Assembly (NCBI GenBank): GCA_947500055.1
Contig: CANMQO010000007.1
Span: 1-64,000, forward strand
Origin: an uncultured Paracoccaceae bacterium
GTDB lineage: Bacteria; Pseudomonadota; Alphaproteobacteria; Rhodobacterales; Rhodobacteraceae
Direction of reading: 5' to 3'
Length of the DNA: 64,000 bases
Part shown: in pieces, positions 17,041 through 25,628 of the stretch
How positions within the stretch are numbered: the first letter of the stretch is position 1
Layout: each line of letters opens with the position of its first letter
Program-made: the position numbers and the translations under genes
Notes under the pieces: generated by a model
The model's input: the letters and a program-made list of their open reading frames with translations, nothing else
What the model was told of the DNA's origin: nothing
The model's database searches: none

Positions 17041-17759
17041 CGCTTTTGTTGCTCGCCGGATCGGGGGAGGCCCGTCAGATTGCCGCCGGACTGGCGGGCA
17101 GGGACGTGATTGCGTCGCTCGCCGGGGCCACCCGTGCGCCTGCGGATTTGCCGGTCCCGATGCGGGTTGGCGGGTTTGGTGGCGAGGCTGGGTTTCGCGC
17201 GTTTCTGGCTGAGGCAGGGATCACTGCGGTTCTGGATGCCACCCATCCATATGCCAATCGGATCTCGGCCCGCACGGCTGCTGTCTGCGCGGCGTTGGGT
17301 GTGCCTTATCTGCAATATCTGCGCCCGGGGTGGCACCCGGAGCAAGGCGATCAATGGACCGAGATCGCCCGCGAAGATGACGCCGCCGCCCATATTCCGC
17401 CCGATGCGACTGTTTTTCTGGGGACCGGACGCCAGACGCTTGATCGCTTTGCCAATCTGGTTGGCCGCCATGTAATCTGCCGTCAGATTGATCCGCCTGA
17501 CGGTCCGTTTCCTTTTGCGGGGGGCGAATTTCTTGTGGGGCGACCGCCATTCTCGGTGGAGGATGAGGTGGCGCTGTTTTCCCGGCTGGGTGTGGATTGG
17601 CTGGTGGTTAAGAATGCTGGCGGTGTGGCCAGCCGCACCAAGCTGACGGCAGCCCGTCAATTGGGGATCCCGGTATTGATGATCGCCCGTCCGCCGCTGG
17701 GTGACTGGCGCCGTGTGGAGAGTGTTGCGGCAGCGTTGGATTGGGCGCGGTCCCTGTGA
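17037..17759 (+). CDS. cobK: Precorrin-6A reductase
   Basis: A 240-residue NADPH-dependent enzyme that reduces precorrin-6A to precorrin-6B. The N terminus TLLLLAGSGEARQIAAGLAG is the family signature; VLDATHPYANRISARTAAVC and VKNAGGVASRTKLTAARQLG are further conserved blocks. It overlaps cbiD by ATGA at its start and the DNA glycosylase GTG by GTGA at its end, so it sits inside a chain of four overlapping genes. Confidence 0.94.
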   Translation: MTLLLLAGSGEARQIAAGLAGRDVIASLAGATRAPADLPVPMRVGGFGGEAGFRAFLAEAGITAVLDATHPYANRISARTAAVCAALGVPYLQYLRPGWHPEQGDQWTEIAREDDAAAHIPPDATVFLGTGRQTLDRFANLVGRHVICRQIDPPDGPFPFAGGEFLVGRPPFSVEDEVALFSRLGVDWLVVKNAGGVASRTKLTAARQLGIPVLMIARPPLGDWRRVESVAAALDWARSL

Positions 17760-18385
17760 AAGAGCGCATTATCAAAGGGGATGCCTGTGTGGCAGAGGGG
17801 GTGGCATGGCTCTGCGCACGCAATCCGCGTTTTGCCGATGTCATGAAACACGTGTCGCCCTTGCCCTTGCGGCTGCGCCCTGATGGATTTGCCCCATTGT
17901 TGAATGCCATTGTCAGCCAGCAGGTCAGCGTGGCATCGGCCGCGGCGATCTGGGGGAGGTTGGAAGCGGCGGGGATGGATGATCGGGATGTTGTTGCAGC
18001 TGCCAGCGTAGATGACTTGCGTGCCCTGGGGCTAAGCCGGCCAAAAGTGCGCTATGCCCATGCCCTGGCGCGTGCGGATTTGGACTATGATGGTTTGCGC
18101 CAACAGCCGTCCGACGAGGTGATCAAGACCCTTGTCGCGGTCCCCGGGATCGGCCCATGGACCGCCGAGATTTACGCGATGTTTTCGCTGGGTCGTGCGG
18201 ACGTGTTTGCCCATGGTGATCTGGCCTTGCAGGAGGCGGCAAGGGTCATGTTTGATCTGCCGGATCGCCCTACAGAGAAAGACATGCGCAAGATGGCGCT
18301 GGATTGGTCGCCTTGGCGATCGGTTGCAGCCCGGATCATGTGGGCCTACTACAAGCAGATCAAGCAACGGGAAGGCATTCGATGA
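17756..18385 (+). CDS. DNA-3-methyladenine glycosylase II family protein (AlkA-like)
   Basis: A 209-residue HhH-GPD superfamily glycosylase that removes alkylated bases. The fingerprint is IVSQQVSVASAAAIWGRL (residues about 47-64), then the helix-hairpin-helix VAVPGIGPWTAEIYAMFSLG and the catalytic aspartate in FAHGDLALQ. It lacks the N-terminal AlkA subdomain of the E. coli enzyme, so it is the short form common in bacteria. Start is GTG at 17756-17758, which overlaps the cobK stop (GTGA). Its stop overlaps the esterase ATG. Confidence 0.9.
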   Translation: MKERIIKGDACVAEGVAWLCARNPRFADVMKHVSPLPLRLRPDGFAPLLNAIVSQQVSVASAAAIWGRLEAAGMDDRDVVAAASVDDLRALGLSRPKVRYAHALARADLDYDGLRQQPSDEVIKTLVAVPGIGPWTAEIYAMFSLGRADVFAHGDLALQEAARVMFDLPDRPTEKDMRKMALDWSPWRSVAARIMWAYYKQIKQREGIR

Positions 18386-19050
18386 CACGGGCATTAGACG
18401 CAGAAAGACGGGAACCGGTATCGGGTGAGACGCGATCTTGCGTTGTTTTCCTGCATGGCTACGGGGCGAATGCCGCCGATCTGATTGGTTTGGCGGATCC
18501 GTTGGGTGAACATTTGCCGGATACGTTGTTCATTGCCCCTGATGCGCCGGAGGCCTGCGCGGATGCGCCGATGGGGTTTCAGTGGTTTCCGATCCCCTGG
18601 ATTGACGGATCAAGCGAAGAGGAAAGCCGCGCCGGGCTGGACCGGGCGGCAGATGATCTGGATGCGTTTCTGACGGGTGTCATGGTGGATGAGGACCTGT
18701 TGCCCGAACAGATGATCGTGTTGGGGTTTTCACAGGGCACGATGATGGCCTTGCATGTGGTGCCCCGCCGCGAAGATCCCGTGGCAGGCATCGTTGCCTT
18801 TTCCGGGCGCCTGCTGGAGCCTGAATTGCTGAGCGACGAGGTTGTCAGCCGTCCGCCTGTTTTGTTGATCCATGGTGATCAGGATGATGTGGTGCCGCCG
18901 CAATCCCTGCCACAGGCGGCGGAGGCGTTGCAAGGGGCGGGATGGAAGGAAGTTTATGCCCATATCATGAAGGGGACGGGTCATGGCATCGCCCCTGAAG
19001 GGCTTTCCGTGGCGCTGGCTTTCATGCGTGACAGGCTCGGCCTGTCCTGA
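18382..19050 (+). CDS. Alpha/beta hydrolase of the phospholipase/carboxylesterase family
   Basis: A 222-residue serine hydrolase. The oxyanion-loop motif is VVFLHGYGANAADLIG (residues about 19-34), the nucleophile elbow is LGFSQGTMMAL (Ser about residue 116), and the catalytic acid and base fit LIHGDQDDVVPP and KGTGHGIAPEG. This is the carboxylesterase 2/lysophospholipase-like family. The ATG overlaps the glycosylase stop (ATGA); an upstream open extension is inside the glycosylase gene and is rejected. Physiological substrate unknown. Confidence 0.9.
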   Translation: MTRALDAERREPVSGETRSCVVFLHGYGANAADLIGLADPLGEHLPDTLFIAPDAPEACADAPMGFQWFPIPWIDGSSEEESRAGLDRAADDLDAFLTGVMVDEDLLPEQMIVLGFSQGTMMALHVVPRREDPVAGIVAFSGRLLEPELLSDEVVSRPPVLLIHGDQDDVVPPQSLPQAAEALQGAGWKEVYAHIMKGTGHGIAPEGLSVALAFMRDRLGLS

Positions 19051-19078
19051 CCCTCCCGATCGCGGAAAATTCGAATAA

Positions 19079-19096
19079 TTAACGCAGTAGCGTTAA
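19079..19096. promoter_or_regulatory. Short inverted repeat before the GGDEF-like gene
   Basis: TTAACGC (19079-19085) and GCGTTAA (19090-19096) flank AGTA. It could be an operator or mRNA hairpin. Two TTAA words 10 bases apart loosely recall a CtrA half-site arrangement, but the spacing does not fit the usual 7. Confidence 0.4.
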
Positions 19097-19116
19097 CGGA
19101 TTGGTGACCGCTCACC

Positions 19117-19854
19117 ATGCATACTTTCCCCATCAATCGATATTGGGGAGGTAGGTCATTGGCGATTTTTGCACCGGTCATGCTGGGTCTTGTACTGATT
19201 GCCGGGTTTGGCGTGTCGATGACCGCCTATCCGACCGTTTTAGCGGCCGTCCTGCCGGAACTGGTTGGGGCTGATCTGCGCATGTTGAGCAACGCCGCAA
19301 TTGCTGCTGCTTCCGCGACTGGTCTGGCATGGATCATCGCCGTCCGGGTACGGGAAAAACGCCGGTTGCGACGGGTCACGGATATGGACCCGGTGACGGC
19401 CCTGTTCAACCGGCAGGCATTTGTCAGGAAGGCCGCGCATGCGGTGCCGCAAAACGGCGTGCTATTGCTGTTGGATGTGGACCGATTTGGCGAGATTAAT
19501 GATCAGGGTGGGCGTGAGGTCGGTGATCTATGCCTGATGGCGCTGGCGCAGCGATTTCGCGAACTGACCCGCAGTACCGATATCGTGGGCCGCCTGGATA
19601 GCGCGACTTTTGCAGTTTATCTGCCGGGGGCTTCAGTTGATCAGGCGCATACAATTGCAGATCGGTTGTCGCGCGGTGTGGTCATCGCAAATGACGAGAT
19701 TGCGGCGTTGGCCACCACCTCTGTCGGGATGGTTGCGGCCAACGGTGCCACAGCGTTTGAACAGCTGTTGAAAAACGCTGGTGGGGCGCTGGCGCGTGCC
19801 AAGCTGCAAGGGCGTGCCAGCGTGGTTTCGGACGCCCGGCCGCTCGCAGCCTGA
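19117..19854 (+). CDS. Membrane-anchored degenerate GGDEF-domain protein
   Basis: A 245-residue protein with two hydrophobic segments near the N terminus (about 17-42 and 58-76) and a C-terminal GGDEF-fold domain. The fold is recognisable from DPVTALFNRQAFVRKA and LLLLDVDRFGEINDQGG. The catalytic signature, normally RxGGDEF, reads GRLDSATFAVYLPG here, so the Gly-Gly-Asp/Glu-Glu residues that bind and activate GTP are gone. Diguanylate cyclase activity is therefore unlikely. A sensory or scaffold role is possible. A hairpin, TTAACGC-AGTA-GCGTTAA, lies 20 bases before the start at 19079-19096. Confidence 0.85.
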   Translation: MHTFPINRYWGGRSLAIFAPVMLGLVLIAGFGVSMTAYPTVLAAVLPELVGADLRMLSNAAIAAASATGLAWIIAVRVREKRRLRRVTDMDPVTALFNRQAFVRKAAHAVPQNGVLLLLDVDRFGEINDQGGREVGDLCLMALAQRFRELTRSTDIVGRLDSATFAVYLPGASVDQAHTIADRLSRGVVIANDEIAALATTSVGMVAANGATAFEQLLKNAGGALARAKLQGRASVVSDARPLAA

Positions 19855-19994
19855 GTGATCGGCGCTGGCGACGTACGTGCCGCACATTGTGGGGGTTGTC
19901 ACATTTCTGACGCGATATATAGTCCACATTAAGAGGATAGCGGGAACGCCGCTTTTGCACAGTTCTCGCACCTTGGCCGTGTGGGAAGTGAGAT

Positions 19995-20582
19995 ATGACG
20001 CAGACAGAATTCAGGACAGATTTCGTACGCGAACCCGGCGTATTGAGACATTACCCGGCATTGGTGCTGAATGCCGATTATCGGCCCTTGTCCTATTACC
20101 CGTTATCATTGTGGCCGTGGCAGGAGGCGGTCAAGGCGGCCTGGCTTGATCGCGTTGATATCGTGAGCGAATATGAGGAGGTTGTGCGCAGCCCCTCGAC
20201 CGTGATCCGGATCCCATCGGTGGTGGTGTTGAAGGATTACGTGAAACCGCAAAAACAGGTGGCGTTTACCCGGTTCAACCTTTTCCTGCGCGACGAATTC
20301 TGTTGCCAGTATTGCGGGGCCAAGGGAGACTTGACCTTTGACCACGTGATCCCCCGCGCCAGTGGTGGCGTCACAAGCTGGGAGAATGTCGTCGCGGCCT
20401 GCAGTCCCTGCAACCTGCGAAAAGGGTCACGATCCTTGCGGCAATCAGGACTGAGCTTGCGCAAACCACCGCGCAGGCCAGCACCTGGGCAGTTGCATAA
20501 TGTCGGGCGCAAGTTCCCACCCAATCACCTGCATGATAGCTGGGTTGATTTCCTGTATTGGGACGCCGAGCTGGAGGCGTAG
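19995..20582 (+). CDS. HNH endonuclease family protein
   Basis: A 195-residue protein. The N-terminal part (about 20-95) contains ALVLNADYRPLSYYPLSLWP, common to a widely distributed alphaproteobacterial HNH family. The HNH core follows: two Cys pairs in FCCQYCGAKGDLTFDHVIPR (residues about 100-119), with the catalytic His in DHV, the Asn in WENVVAACSPCN, and the second CxxC. The family is chromosomally conserved in Rhodobacteraceae and is not obviously tied to restriction or mobile DNA. No homing or phage gene is adjacent. Biological role unknown. Confidence 0.9.
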   Translation: MTQTEFRTDFVREPGVLRHYPALVLNADYRPLSYYPLSLWPWQEAVKAAWLDRVDIVSEYEEVVRSPSTVIRIPSVVVLKDYVKPQKQVAFTRFNLFLRDEFCCQYCGAKGDLTFDHVIPRASGGVTSWENVVAACSPCNLRKGSRSLRQSGLSLRKPPRRPAPGQLHNVGRKFPPNHLHDSWVDFLYWDAELEA

Positions 20583-20649
20583 CGCGACTTGTTTGGTCAA
20601 CGGGCAGCGATGCCCTAGACTTGACGGGGTACTCGCGCTACGAAGGCCG

Positions 20650-20663
20650 CGTTAGCGCTAACG
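20650..20663. promoter_or_regulatory. LacI-type palindromic operator upstream of zwf
   Basis: CGTTAGCGCTAACG is a perfect 14-bp palindrome with a central CG, 27 bases before the zwf ATG. Its core GTTAGCGCTAAC matches the classic LacI/GalR-family operator style. Because it precedes zwf-pgl-pgi, a sugar- or gluconate-responsive repressor is the natural guess. No LacI-type regulator gene lies in the window. Confidence 0.6.
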
Positions 20664-20689
20664 AAAATCAGCAGCAAGCGGAGTAAGCC

Positions 20690-22144
20690 ATGGCCTCTCG
20701 TGTCATTCCGGTCGATACTTTTGATTTGGTCATCTTTGGAGGCACTGGTGATCTGGCCCGCCGCAAGATCTTGCCGGGGCTGTTTCGCCGGTTTCTTGCC
20801 GGTCAGATGCAGGAAGGATCCCGGATCATTGGGGCCGCCCGTTCTGATCTGGACGCGGCTGGTTACCGCAAGATGATTGCCGAGGCTGTGGCGGAATTTG
20901 GCGGTGAGGAAGCGAAGAATAAGAAGGGTTTATCGGCTTTTCTTAATCTTCTCGACTACGTGGCGATAGACGCAAAAGGTGATGGCGGCTGGGCGTCGCT
21001 GGCGACGATGGTCCGCCAGGACGTCATCCAGGCATTCTATTTCTCGGTTGCGCCGTCGCTGTTCGGTGATTTGGCCATGCGGCTGCATTCCAACAAGATC
21101 GCCAACGCCGAAAGTCGAATCGTTGTCGAAAAGCCATTTGGTCGCGACCTTGAGAGTGCGCGCGCCTTGAACCAGACACTGGCGGCCCATTTCGACGAGA
21201 ACCAGATTTACCGGATTGACCACTACCTTGGCAAAGAAACCGTGCAGAACCTCATGGCGGTGCGGTTTGGCAATGTTCTGTTCGAGCCGCTTTGGAACAA
21301 TCACTATGTCGACCATATCCAGATCACGGTGGCAGAAACGGTGAGTGTCGGGGGGCGCGGGGCCTATTACGATAAATCGGGTGCCATGCGTGACATGGTG
21401 CAAAACCACCTGATGCAGTTGTTGTGTCTTATCGCGATGGAGCCACCCGGCCAGTTTGGCGCGGATGCTGTTCGCGATGAAAAACTGAAGGTTATCAGGG
21501 CATTGCAGGCTATTGATCATCATCATATCGTGCGGGGCCAGTATGATGCCGGCCCGGATGGCCCGAGTTATCGCGAGGATGCTGAAAACCCCCGTAGTTT
21601 CACCGAAAGCTTTATCGCGATGCGTTGCCATATCGCCAATTGGCGTTGGGCGGGCGTGCCGTTTTATCTGCGCACCGGCAAACGAATGAAAGCCCGTTCA
21701 TCGGAAATCGCCGTTGTGTTCAAGGATCTGGGCCATACGATTTTTGAAGGGGATGAGGCCCGTCACCGCAATATTCTGTCCATTCGTCTGCAACCGAATG
21801 AAGGCATGGATTTGCAGGTGACGATCAAGGAGCCGGGACCGGGCGGTATGCGCCTGATTGATGTTCCGCTTGATATGACCTTTGCGGAGGCTTTGGGCGA
21901 GGATGAACATGAGGTCACCGATGCCTATGAACGCCTGATCATGGATGTGATCCGGGGTAATCAGACCCTGTTCATGCGTGGTGACGAGGTTGAAGCCGCC
22001 TGGGCCTGGACCGATCCGCTGATCGAAGGCTGGGAGGCGCGCAATGATGTGCCGAAACTCTATGATCCCGGATCAGCGGGACCGGAGGATGCGATGATGC
22101 TGATGCATCGCGATGGCCGCCGCTGGCGCGAGATCAAGGGCTGA
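20690..22144 (+). CDS. zwf: Glucose-6-phosphate 1-dehydrogenase
   Basis: A 484-residue NAD(P)-dependent enzyme that opens the Entner-Doudoroff and pentose phosphate routes. The N-terminal dinucleotide motif is VIFGGTGDLARRKILPGLF, the active-site signature is YRIDHYLGKETVQN (residues about 176-189), and the C-terminal half carries the usual RTGKRMKARSSEIAVVF segment. A clear GGAG ribosome-binding site precedes the ATG. It leads the operon zwf-pgl-pgi, behind a LacI-type palindrome. Confidence 0.97.
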   Translation: MASRVIPVDTFDLVIFGGTGDLARRKILPGLFRRFLAGQMQEGSRIIGAARSDLDAAGYRKMIAEAVAEFGGEEAKNKKGLSAFLNLLDYVAIDAKGDGGWASLATMVRQDVIQAFYFSVAPSLFGDLAMRLHSNKIANAESRIVVEKPFGRDLESARALNQTLAAHFDENQIYRIDHYLGKETVQNLMAVRFGNVLFEPLWNNHYVDHIQITVAETVSVGGRGAYYDKSGAMRDMVQNHLMQLLCLIAMEPPGQFGADAVRDEKLKVIRALQAIDHHHIVRGQYDAGPDGPSYREDAENPRSFTESFIAMRCHIANWRWAGVPFYLRTGKRMKARSSEIAVVFKDLGHTIFEGDEARHRNILSIRLQPNEGMDLQVTIKEPGPGGMRLIDVPLDMTFAEALGEDEHEVTDAYERLIMDVIRGNQTLFMRGDEVEAAWAWTDPLIEGWEARNDVPKLYDPGSAGPEDAMMLMHRDGRRWREIKG

Positions 22145-22223
22145 ATGATCGCACTGGACCTGCCTGCACAGGGGTGGTCAAAGTGATGATGGCGTTGCCA
22201 CGCGAAACTGAAGGGGGTGGGCT

Positions 22224-22895
22224 ATGCAGTTGATTGAGTATCCCGATGCCGAGATGATGATGATTGATCTGGCCGACAAGCTGGCCAGCGAATTGAAAAA
22301 CAGTTTGCTTGTTCATGATCATGCATCCTTTGCAGTGCCGGGGGGGACGACGCCCGGCCCGATTTTTGACAGCCTTTGCGCCGTCGATCTTGATTGGGCG
22401 CGTGTTCGTGTGATGCTGACCGATGAACGCTGGGTACCGGAAGATTCTGAGCGCTCTAACACCAGGCTGTTGCGTGAGCGGTTGCTGATTGATTGTGCCG
22501 CTGACGCACAATACCTCCCGCTTTATGCACCGGCAGAAACACCAGAAGAGAAACTGCCCGAATTGGCCCGCGCGTTGGAGCCTGAGTTGCCGATTTCGGT
22601 GATGTTGCTGGGTATGGGAGCGGATATGCACACAGCCTCCATCTTTCCGGGCGCTGATCAGCTTGATCTGGCGTTGCATGGTGATGAAAATCTGGTTGCC
22701 ATGCGCGCCCCGGGTGCCCCGGAGCCGCGTATCACCCTTTCCGCCAAAGTGCTGAAATCCGCGATGAGCCGTCACATCGTCATTGTGGGTGGTGAAAAGC
22801 GGGCGGCGTTGGAAAAGGCCCGTCATCTGCCGCCCGAAGAGGCGCCGGTGTCGGCAATCCTGAGTGGCACAAAAGTACATTGGGCGGAGCGTTAG
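22224..22895 (+). CDS. pgl: 6-phosphogluconolactonase
   Basis: A 223-residue enzyme that hydrolyses 6-phosphogluconolactone, the product of Zwf. The signature region is FAVPGGTTPGPIFDSLCAV (residues about 36-54), followed by RVMLTDERWVPEDSERSN and LLGMGADMHTASIFPGA. It follows zwf by 79 bp and precedes pgi by 3 bp. The ATG has a strong GGGGGTGG sequence upstream. Confidence 0.95.
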   Translation: MQLIEYPDAEMMMIDLADKLASELKNSLLVHDHASFAVPGGTTPGPIFDSLCAVDLDWARVRVMLTDERWVPEDSERSNTRLLRERLLIDCAADAQYLPLYAPAETPEEKLPELARALEPELPISVMLLGMGADMHTASIFPGADQLDLALHGDENLVAMRAPGAPEPRITLSAKVLKSAMSRHIVIVGGEKRAALEKARHLPPEEAPVSAILSGTKVHWAER

Positions 22896-22898
22896 ACC

Positions 22899-24497
22899 AT
22901 GTGGGATGAATTGCGTGCGCATCATGCGCAGGTGGCGGATCGTCGTTTTGAGGCGCTTGTGGACGCTGATCGTGCTGCGGCGTTTTCAGCGCAGGCCGGT
23001 GATATGCTGCTGGATTATGCCAAGACCAATATTGATGCGACGGGGCGCGCCTTGTTGATTGATCTGCTGGAGCAGACTGGTGTGGCTGCCAAACGTGATG
23101 CGATGTTTTCGGGCCTCCCGATTAATGAAACGGAGGGCCGCGCTGTCCTGCACACAGCATTGCGTAATATCGATGGTGGCCCCATTGAGGTCGGTGGCAG
23201 GGACATCATGCCTGAAGTGCTGGATACGCTGGCACGGATGGAAAACTTTGCCAATGATGTCCGCAATGGTCGGTTCGCCGGTCAGGGCGGCAAAATCACC
23301 GATGTGGTGAATATCGGGATTGGTGGTTCTGATCTGGGCCCGGCGATGGCGGTGAAGGCACTGGCGCCCTATCACGACGGACCCCGCTGCCATTTCGTCA
23401 GCAATGTCGATCCGGCGGATATCGCCGGGGTTTTGCGCGGGTGCGATCCAGCGACGACGTTGGTGATTGTCGCATCCAAGACCTTTACCACGATTGAAAC
23501 CATGACCAATGCCCGCACGGCGCAGGCATGGATGGGGCAGGTGGTTGCTGACCCCGGCGCCCAGTTCGCGGCGCTTTCGACGGCAGAGGACAAGACAGCG
23601 GCCTTTGGCATTGATCCATCGCGCGTCTTTGGTTTTGAAGACTGGGTTGGCGGACGTTATTCCATGTGGGGGCCGATTGGTCTTTCGCTGATGATCGCAA
23701 TCGGGGTGGATGGGTTCCGGTCGTTCCTGCGTGGGGCACAGGCGATGGACACTCATTTCAAAGTCGCCAAATGGTCCGAAAACCTGCCTGCCTTGCTGGC
23801 TTTGGTGGGGATATGGCACAATCAGATTTGTGGCCACGCCACCCGCGCCGTTTTGCCTTATGATAACCTTCTCAGCCGGTTACCGGCCTACCTTCAACAA
23901 TTGGAGATGGAGAGTAACGGTAAAGGTGTCAGCATGGATGGCGCTGATTTGGAGGTGCCGTCGGGCCCGGTTGTCTGGGGCGAACCGGGGACAAATGGCC
24001 AGCATGCGTTTTATCAGTTGATTCATCAGGGGACACGTGTGATTCCATGCGAGTTTCTGGTGGCTGCCCGTGGTCATGAGGATGATCTGCACCACCAGCA
24101 CCAATTGCTGGTCGCCAATTGCCTGGCCCAGTCGGAGGCGCTGATGCGTGGTCGTGATCTGGATGCGGCACGTGCAAAGATCGCAGACCGGTTTGCAGGG
24201 GACGAACTGGAACGGCAGGCGCGGCATCGGGTTTTTGCGGGCAACCGTCCTTCGGTGACAATCGCCTACCCCAAATTGACCCCATTTGTTCTGGGCCAGA
24301 TCATTGCCCTTTATGAGCATCGCGTCTTTGTCGAGGGCGTCGTGCTGGGCATCAATTCCTTTGACCAATGGGGTGTGGAGCTGGGCAAGGAACTGGCCAC
24401 CAATTTGCAGCCAGTGGTCGAGGGGACGCAATCGGCGGATGGCAAGGATGGCTCAACCGCAGCACTTGTCGGGTTTTTGCAGAAAAACGGGGTGTAA
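22899..24497 (+). CDS. pgi: Glucose-6-phosphate isomerase
   Basis: A 532-residue enzyme interconverting glucose 6-phosphate and fructose 6-phosphate. Signature 1 is seen as [18 protein letters not shown] (residues about 139-156), the catalytic region as [16 protein letters not shown], and signature 2 as [14 protein letters not shown]. It starts 3 bases after the pgl stop and completes a compact zwf-pgl-pgi operon. Length is normal for the family. Confidence 0.97.
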   Translation: MWDELRAHHAQVADRRFEALVDADRAAAFSAQAGDMLLDYAKTNIDATGRALLIDLLEQTGVAAKRDAMFSGLPINETEGRAVLHTALRNIDGGPIEVGGRDIMPEVLDTLARMENFANDVRNGRFAGQGGKITDVVNIGIGGSDLGPAMAVKALAPYHDGPRCHFVSNVDPADIAGVLRGCDPATTLVIVASKTFTTIETMTNARTAQAWMGQVVADPGAQFAALSTAEDKTAAFGIDPSRVFGFEDWVGGRYSMWGPIGLSLMIAIGVDGFRSFLRGAQAMDTHFKVAKWSENLPALLALVGIWHNQICGHATRAVLPYDNLLSRLPAYLQQLEMESNGKGVSMDGADLEVPSGPVVWGEPGTNGQHAFYQLIHQGTRVIPCEFLVAARGHEDDLHHQHQLLVANCLAQSEALMRGRDLDAARAKIADRFAGDELERQARHRVFAGNRPSVTIAYPKLTPFVLGQIIALYEHRVFVEGVVLGINSFDQWGVELGKELATNLQPVVEGTQSADGKDGSTAALVGFLQKNGV

Positions 24498-24549
24498 GCG
24501 GCCGTTGGGTTTGTCATAAGCGATCAGGGGCCTGATCGAGGACGTAAAA

Positions 24550-25008
24550 ATGATTGCCACATATGCACCTTATCTTGTCATTGCGGTGGTGGCCGTGGCG
24601 ATGGTCATTGAGCTTCGCACCGGTAAGATCCCCAATTGGTTAACCCTTTTGCCTTTCCTGTTGTTTATTGTCGTCGCGGCCAGTGTCCCCGACAGGTCGG
24701 TGCTGATTTGGCAATTGGTCCTGGCTGTGGCGGTTTTTGCGGCGGGTCTGCTGCTGTTTGCCTTTGCTGGATTTGGGGCTGGCGCTGTCAAACTGATGAG
24801 TGGTTTGGCCCTTTTCATTCCATTGGCAAAGGGGTGGATCGCATTGGCGGTGTTTATTGGCGGCCTGTTTTTGGCCGGTCTGATCATTGCCCGCGCGCGC
24901 AGGATGGTCGGTAGTGAAGACAGCACATGGAAGGTCATGAACAGCAATGTGTTGCCCATGACCGTTCCGATGATGTTGACCTGTATCGCGGTCTTTTTTG
25001 TCTGGTGA
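24550..25008 (+). CDS. Prepilin-peptidase-like (CpaA/TadV-type) membrane protein lacking catalytic aspartates
   Basis: A 152-residue polytopic protein with about five hydrophobic segments. It has the A24 prepilin-peptidase outline: IELRTGKIPNWLTLLPF near residues 21-37 and GFGAGAVKLMSGLALFIPLA near 74-93. In active members the first block has an Asp where this protein has Glu, and the second is GxGDxKL, here GAGAVKL with Ala in place of the essential Asp. Both catalytic aspartates are thus replaced, so proteolysis of prepilin is doubtful. No pilin or tad genes are nearby. It may be a pseudoenzyme or a relative with another membrane role. Confidence 0.78.
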   Translation: MIATYAPYLVIAVVAVAMVIELRTGKIPNWLTLLPFLLFIVVAASVPDRSVLIWQLVLAVAVFAAGLLLFAFAGFGAGAVKLMSGLALFIPLAKGWIALAVFIGGLFLAGLIIARARRMVGSEDSTWKVMNSNVLPMTVPMMLTCIAVFFVW

Positions 25009-25359
25009 TCAGATTGCGGCCGTGACAATAATTTCGACGTGAAAATCGGGCGTTGCCAGTTTGGCTTCGCCTGTCCAGCGAGCCGGTGCGCTGCCTTCGG
25101 GAACCCATGCTTCCCAAGCTGCGTTCATTTCCGCGAATTGCGTTGCGATATCTGACAACCAGATTTGCGCAGTGAGCAGGTTGCTTTTGCTTGTTCCGGC
25201 TTCAGCCAGGAGCGTGTCAATCTGACCCAGGATATCGTTTGTCTGTTGCGTGACTGATGCGCCCGGCGTGCCGACCTGTCCTGCTAGGTAGGCGATGCTG
25301 TTGTGAATGACCAGTTGGCTCATTCTTGGGCCGACATGTTTGCGGGTGATAGCGGGCAT
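25009..25359 (-). CDS. RidA/YjgF family protein (enamine/imine deaminase-like)
   Basis: A 116-residue protein of the RidA superfamily, which hydrolyses reactive enamines and imines such as 2-aminoacrylate. The opening GPRMSQLVIHNSIAYLAGQV and the block APARWTGEAKLATPDFHVEI, including the conserved PAR arginine, fit the family. It appears closer to the outlying Rid subgroups than to archetypal RidA, so activity on standard substrates is not assured. The ATG at 25357-25359 has GGAAC upstream; ten further in-frame codons are not needed. It is convergent with the CpaA-like gene, with the stops adjacent. Confidence 0.88.
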   Translation of the reverse strand: MPAITRKHVGPRMSQLVIHNSIAYLAGQVGTPGASVTQQTNDILGQIDTLLAEAGTSKSNLLTAQIWLSDIATQFAEMNAAWEAWVPEGSAPARWTGEAKLATPDFHVEIIVTAAI

Positions 25360-25502
25360 TGGTGTTCCTTTCGTTGATGCGCTTGCCACAGCCTACACTG
25401 CGTCCTGGGTGACTGAAACCTGATCGCGATCGCTTCCTATCGGATCCTGCCAATTGGCGGATACATGTTTGCGATGGATGATCACGATGCGGGATTGGCT
25501 GC

Positions 25503-25576
25503 TGGAGCGGGTAACGGGAATTGAACCCGTAACTTAAGCTTGGGAAGCTCGCGTGATACCTTTTCACCATACCCGC
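25503..25576 (-). tRNA. tRNA-Gly (anticodon CCC)
   Basis: Read on the minus strand, the acceptor arms GCGGGTA and TACCCGC pair perfectly. The D arm, a T arm ACGGG-TTCAATT-CCCGT, and an anticodon loop TTCCCAA are all present. The discriminator is T and CCA is encoded. The middle of the anticodon loop gives CCC, hence glycine. Confidence 0.93.
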
Positions 25577-25628
25577 CGCGCGGATGGGGATACGCCGCAG
25601 TGGCGGCGCCGTCAATGTGTGATTTGGG

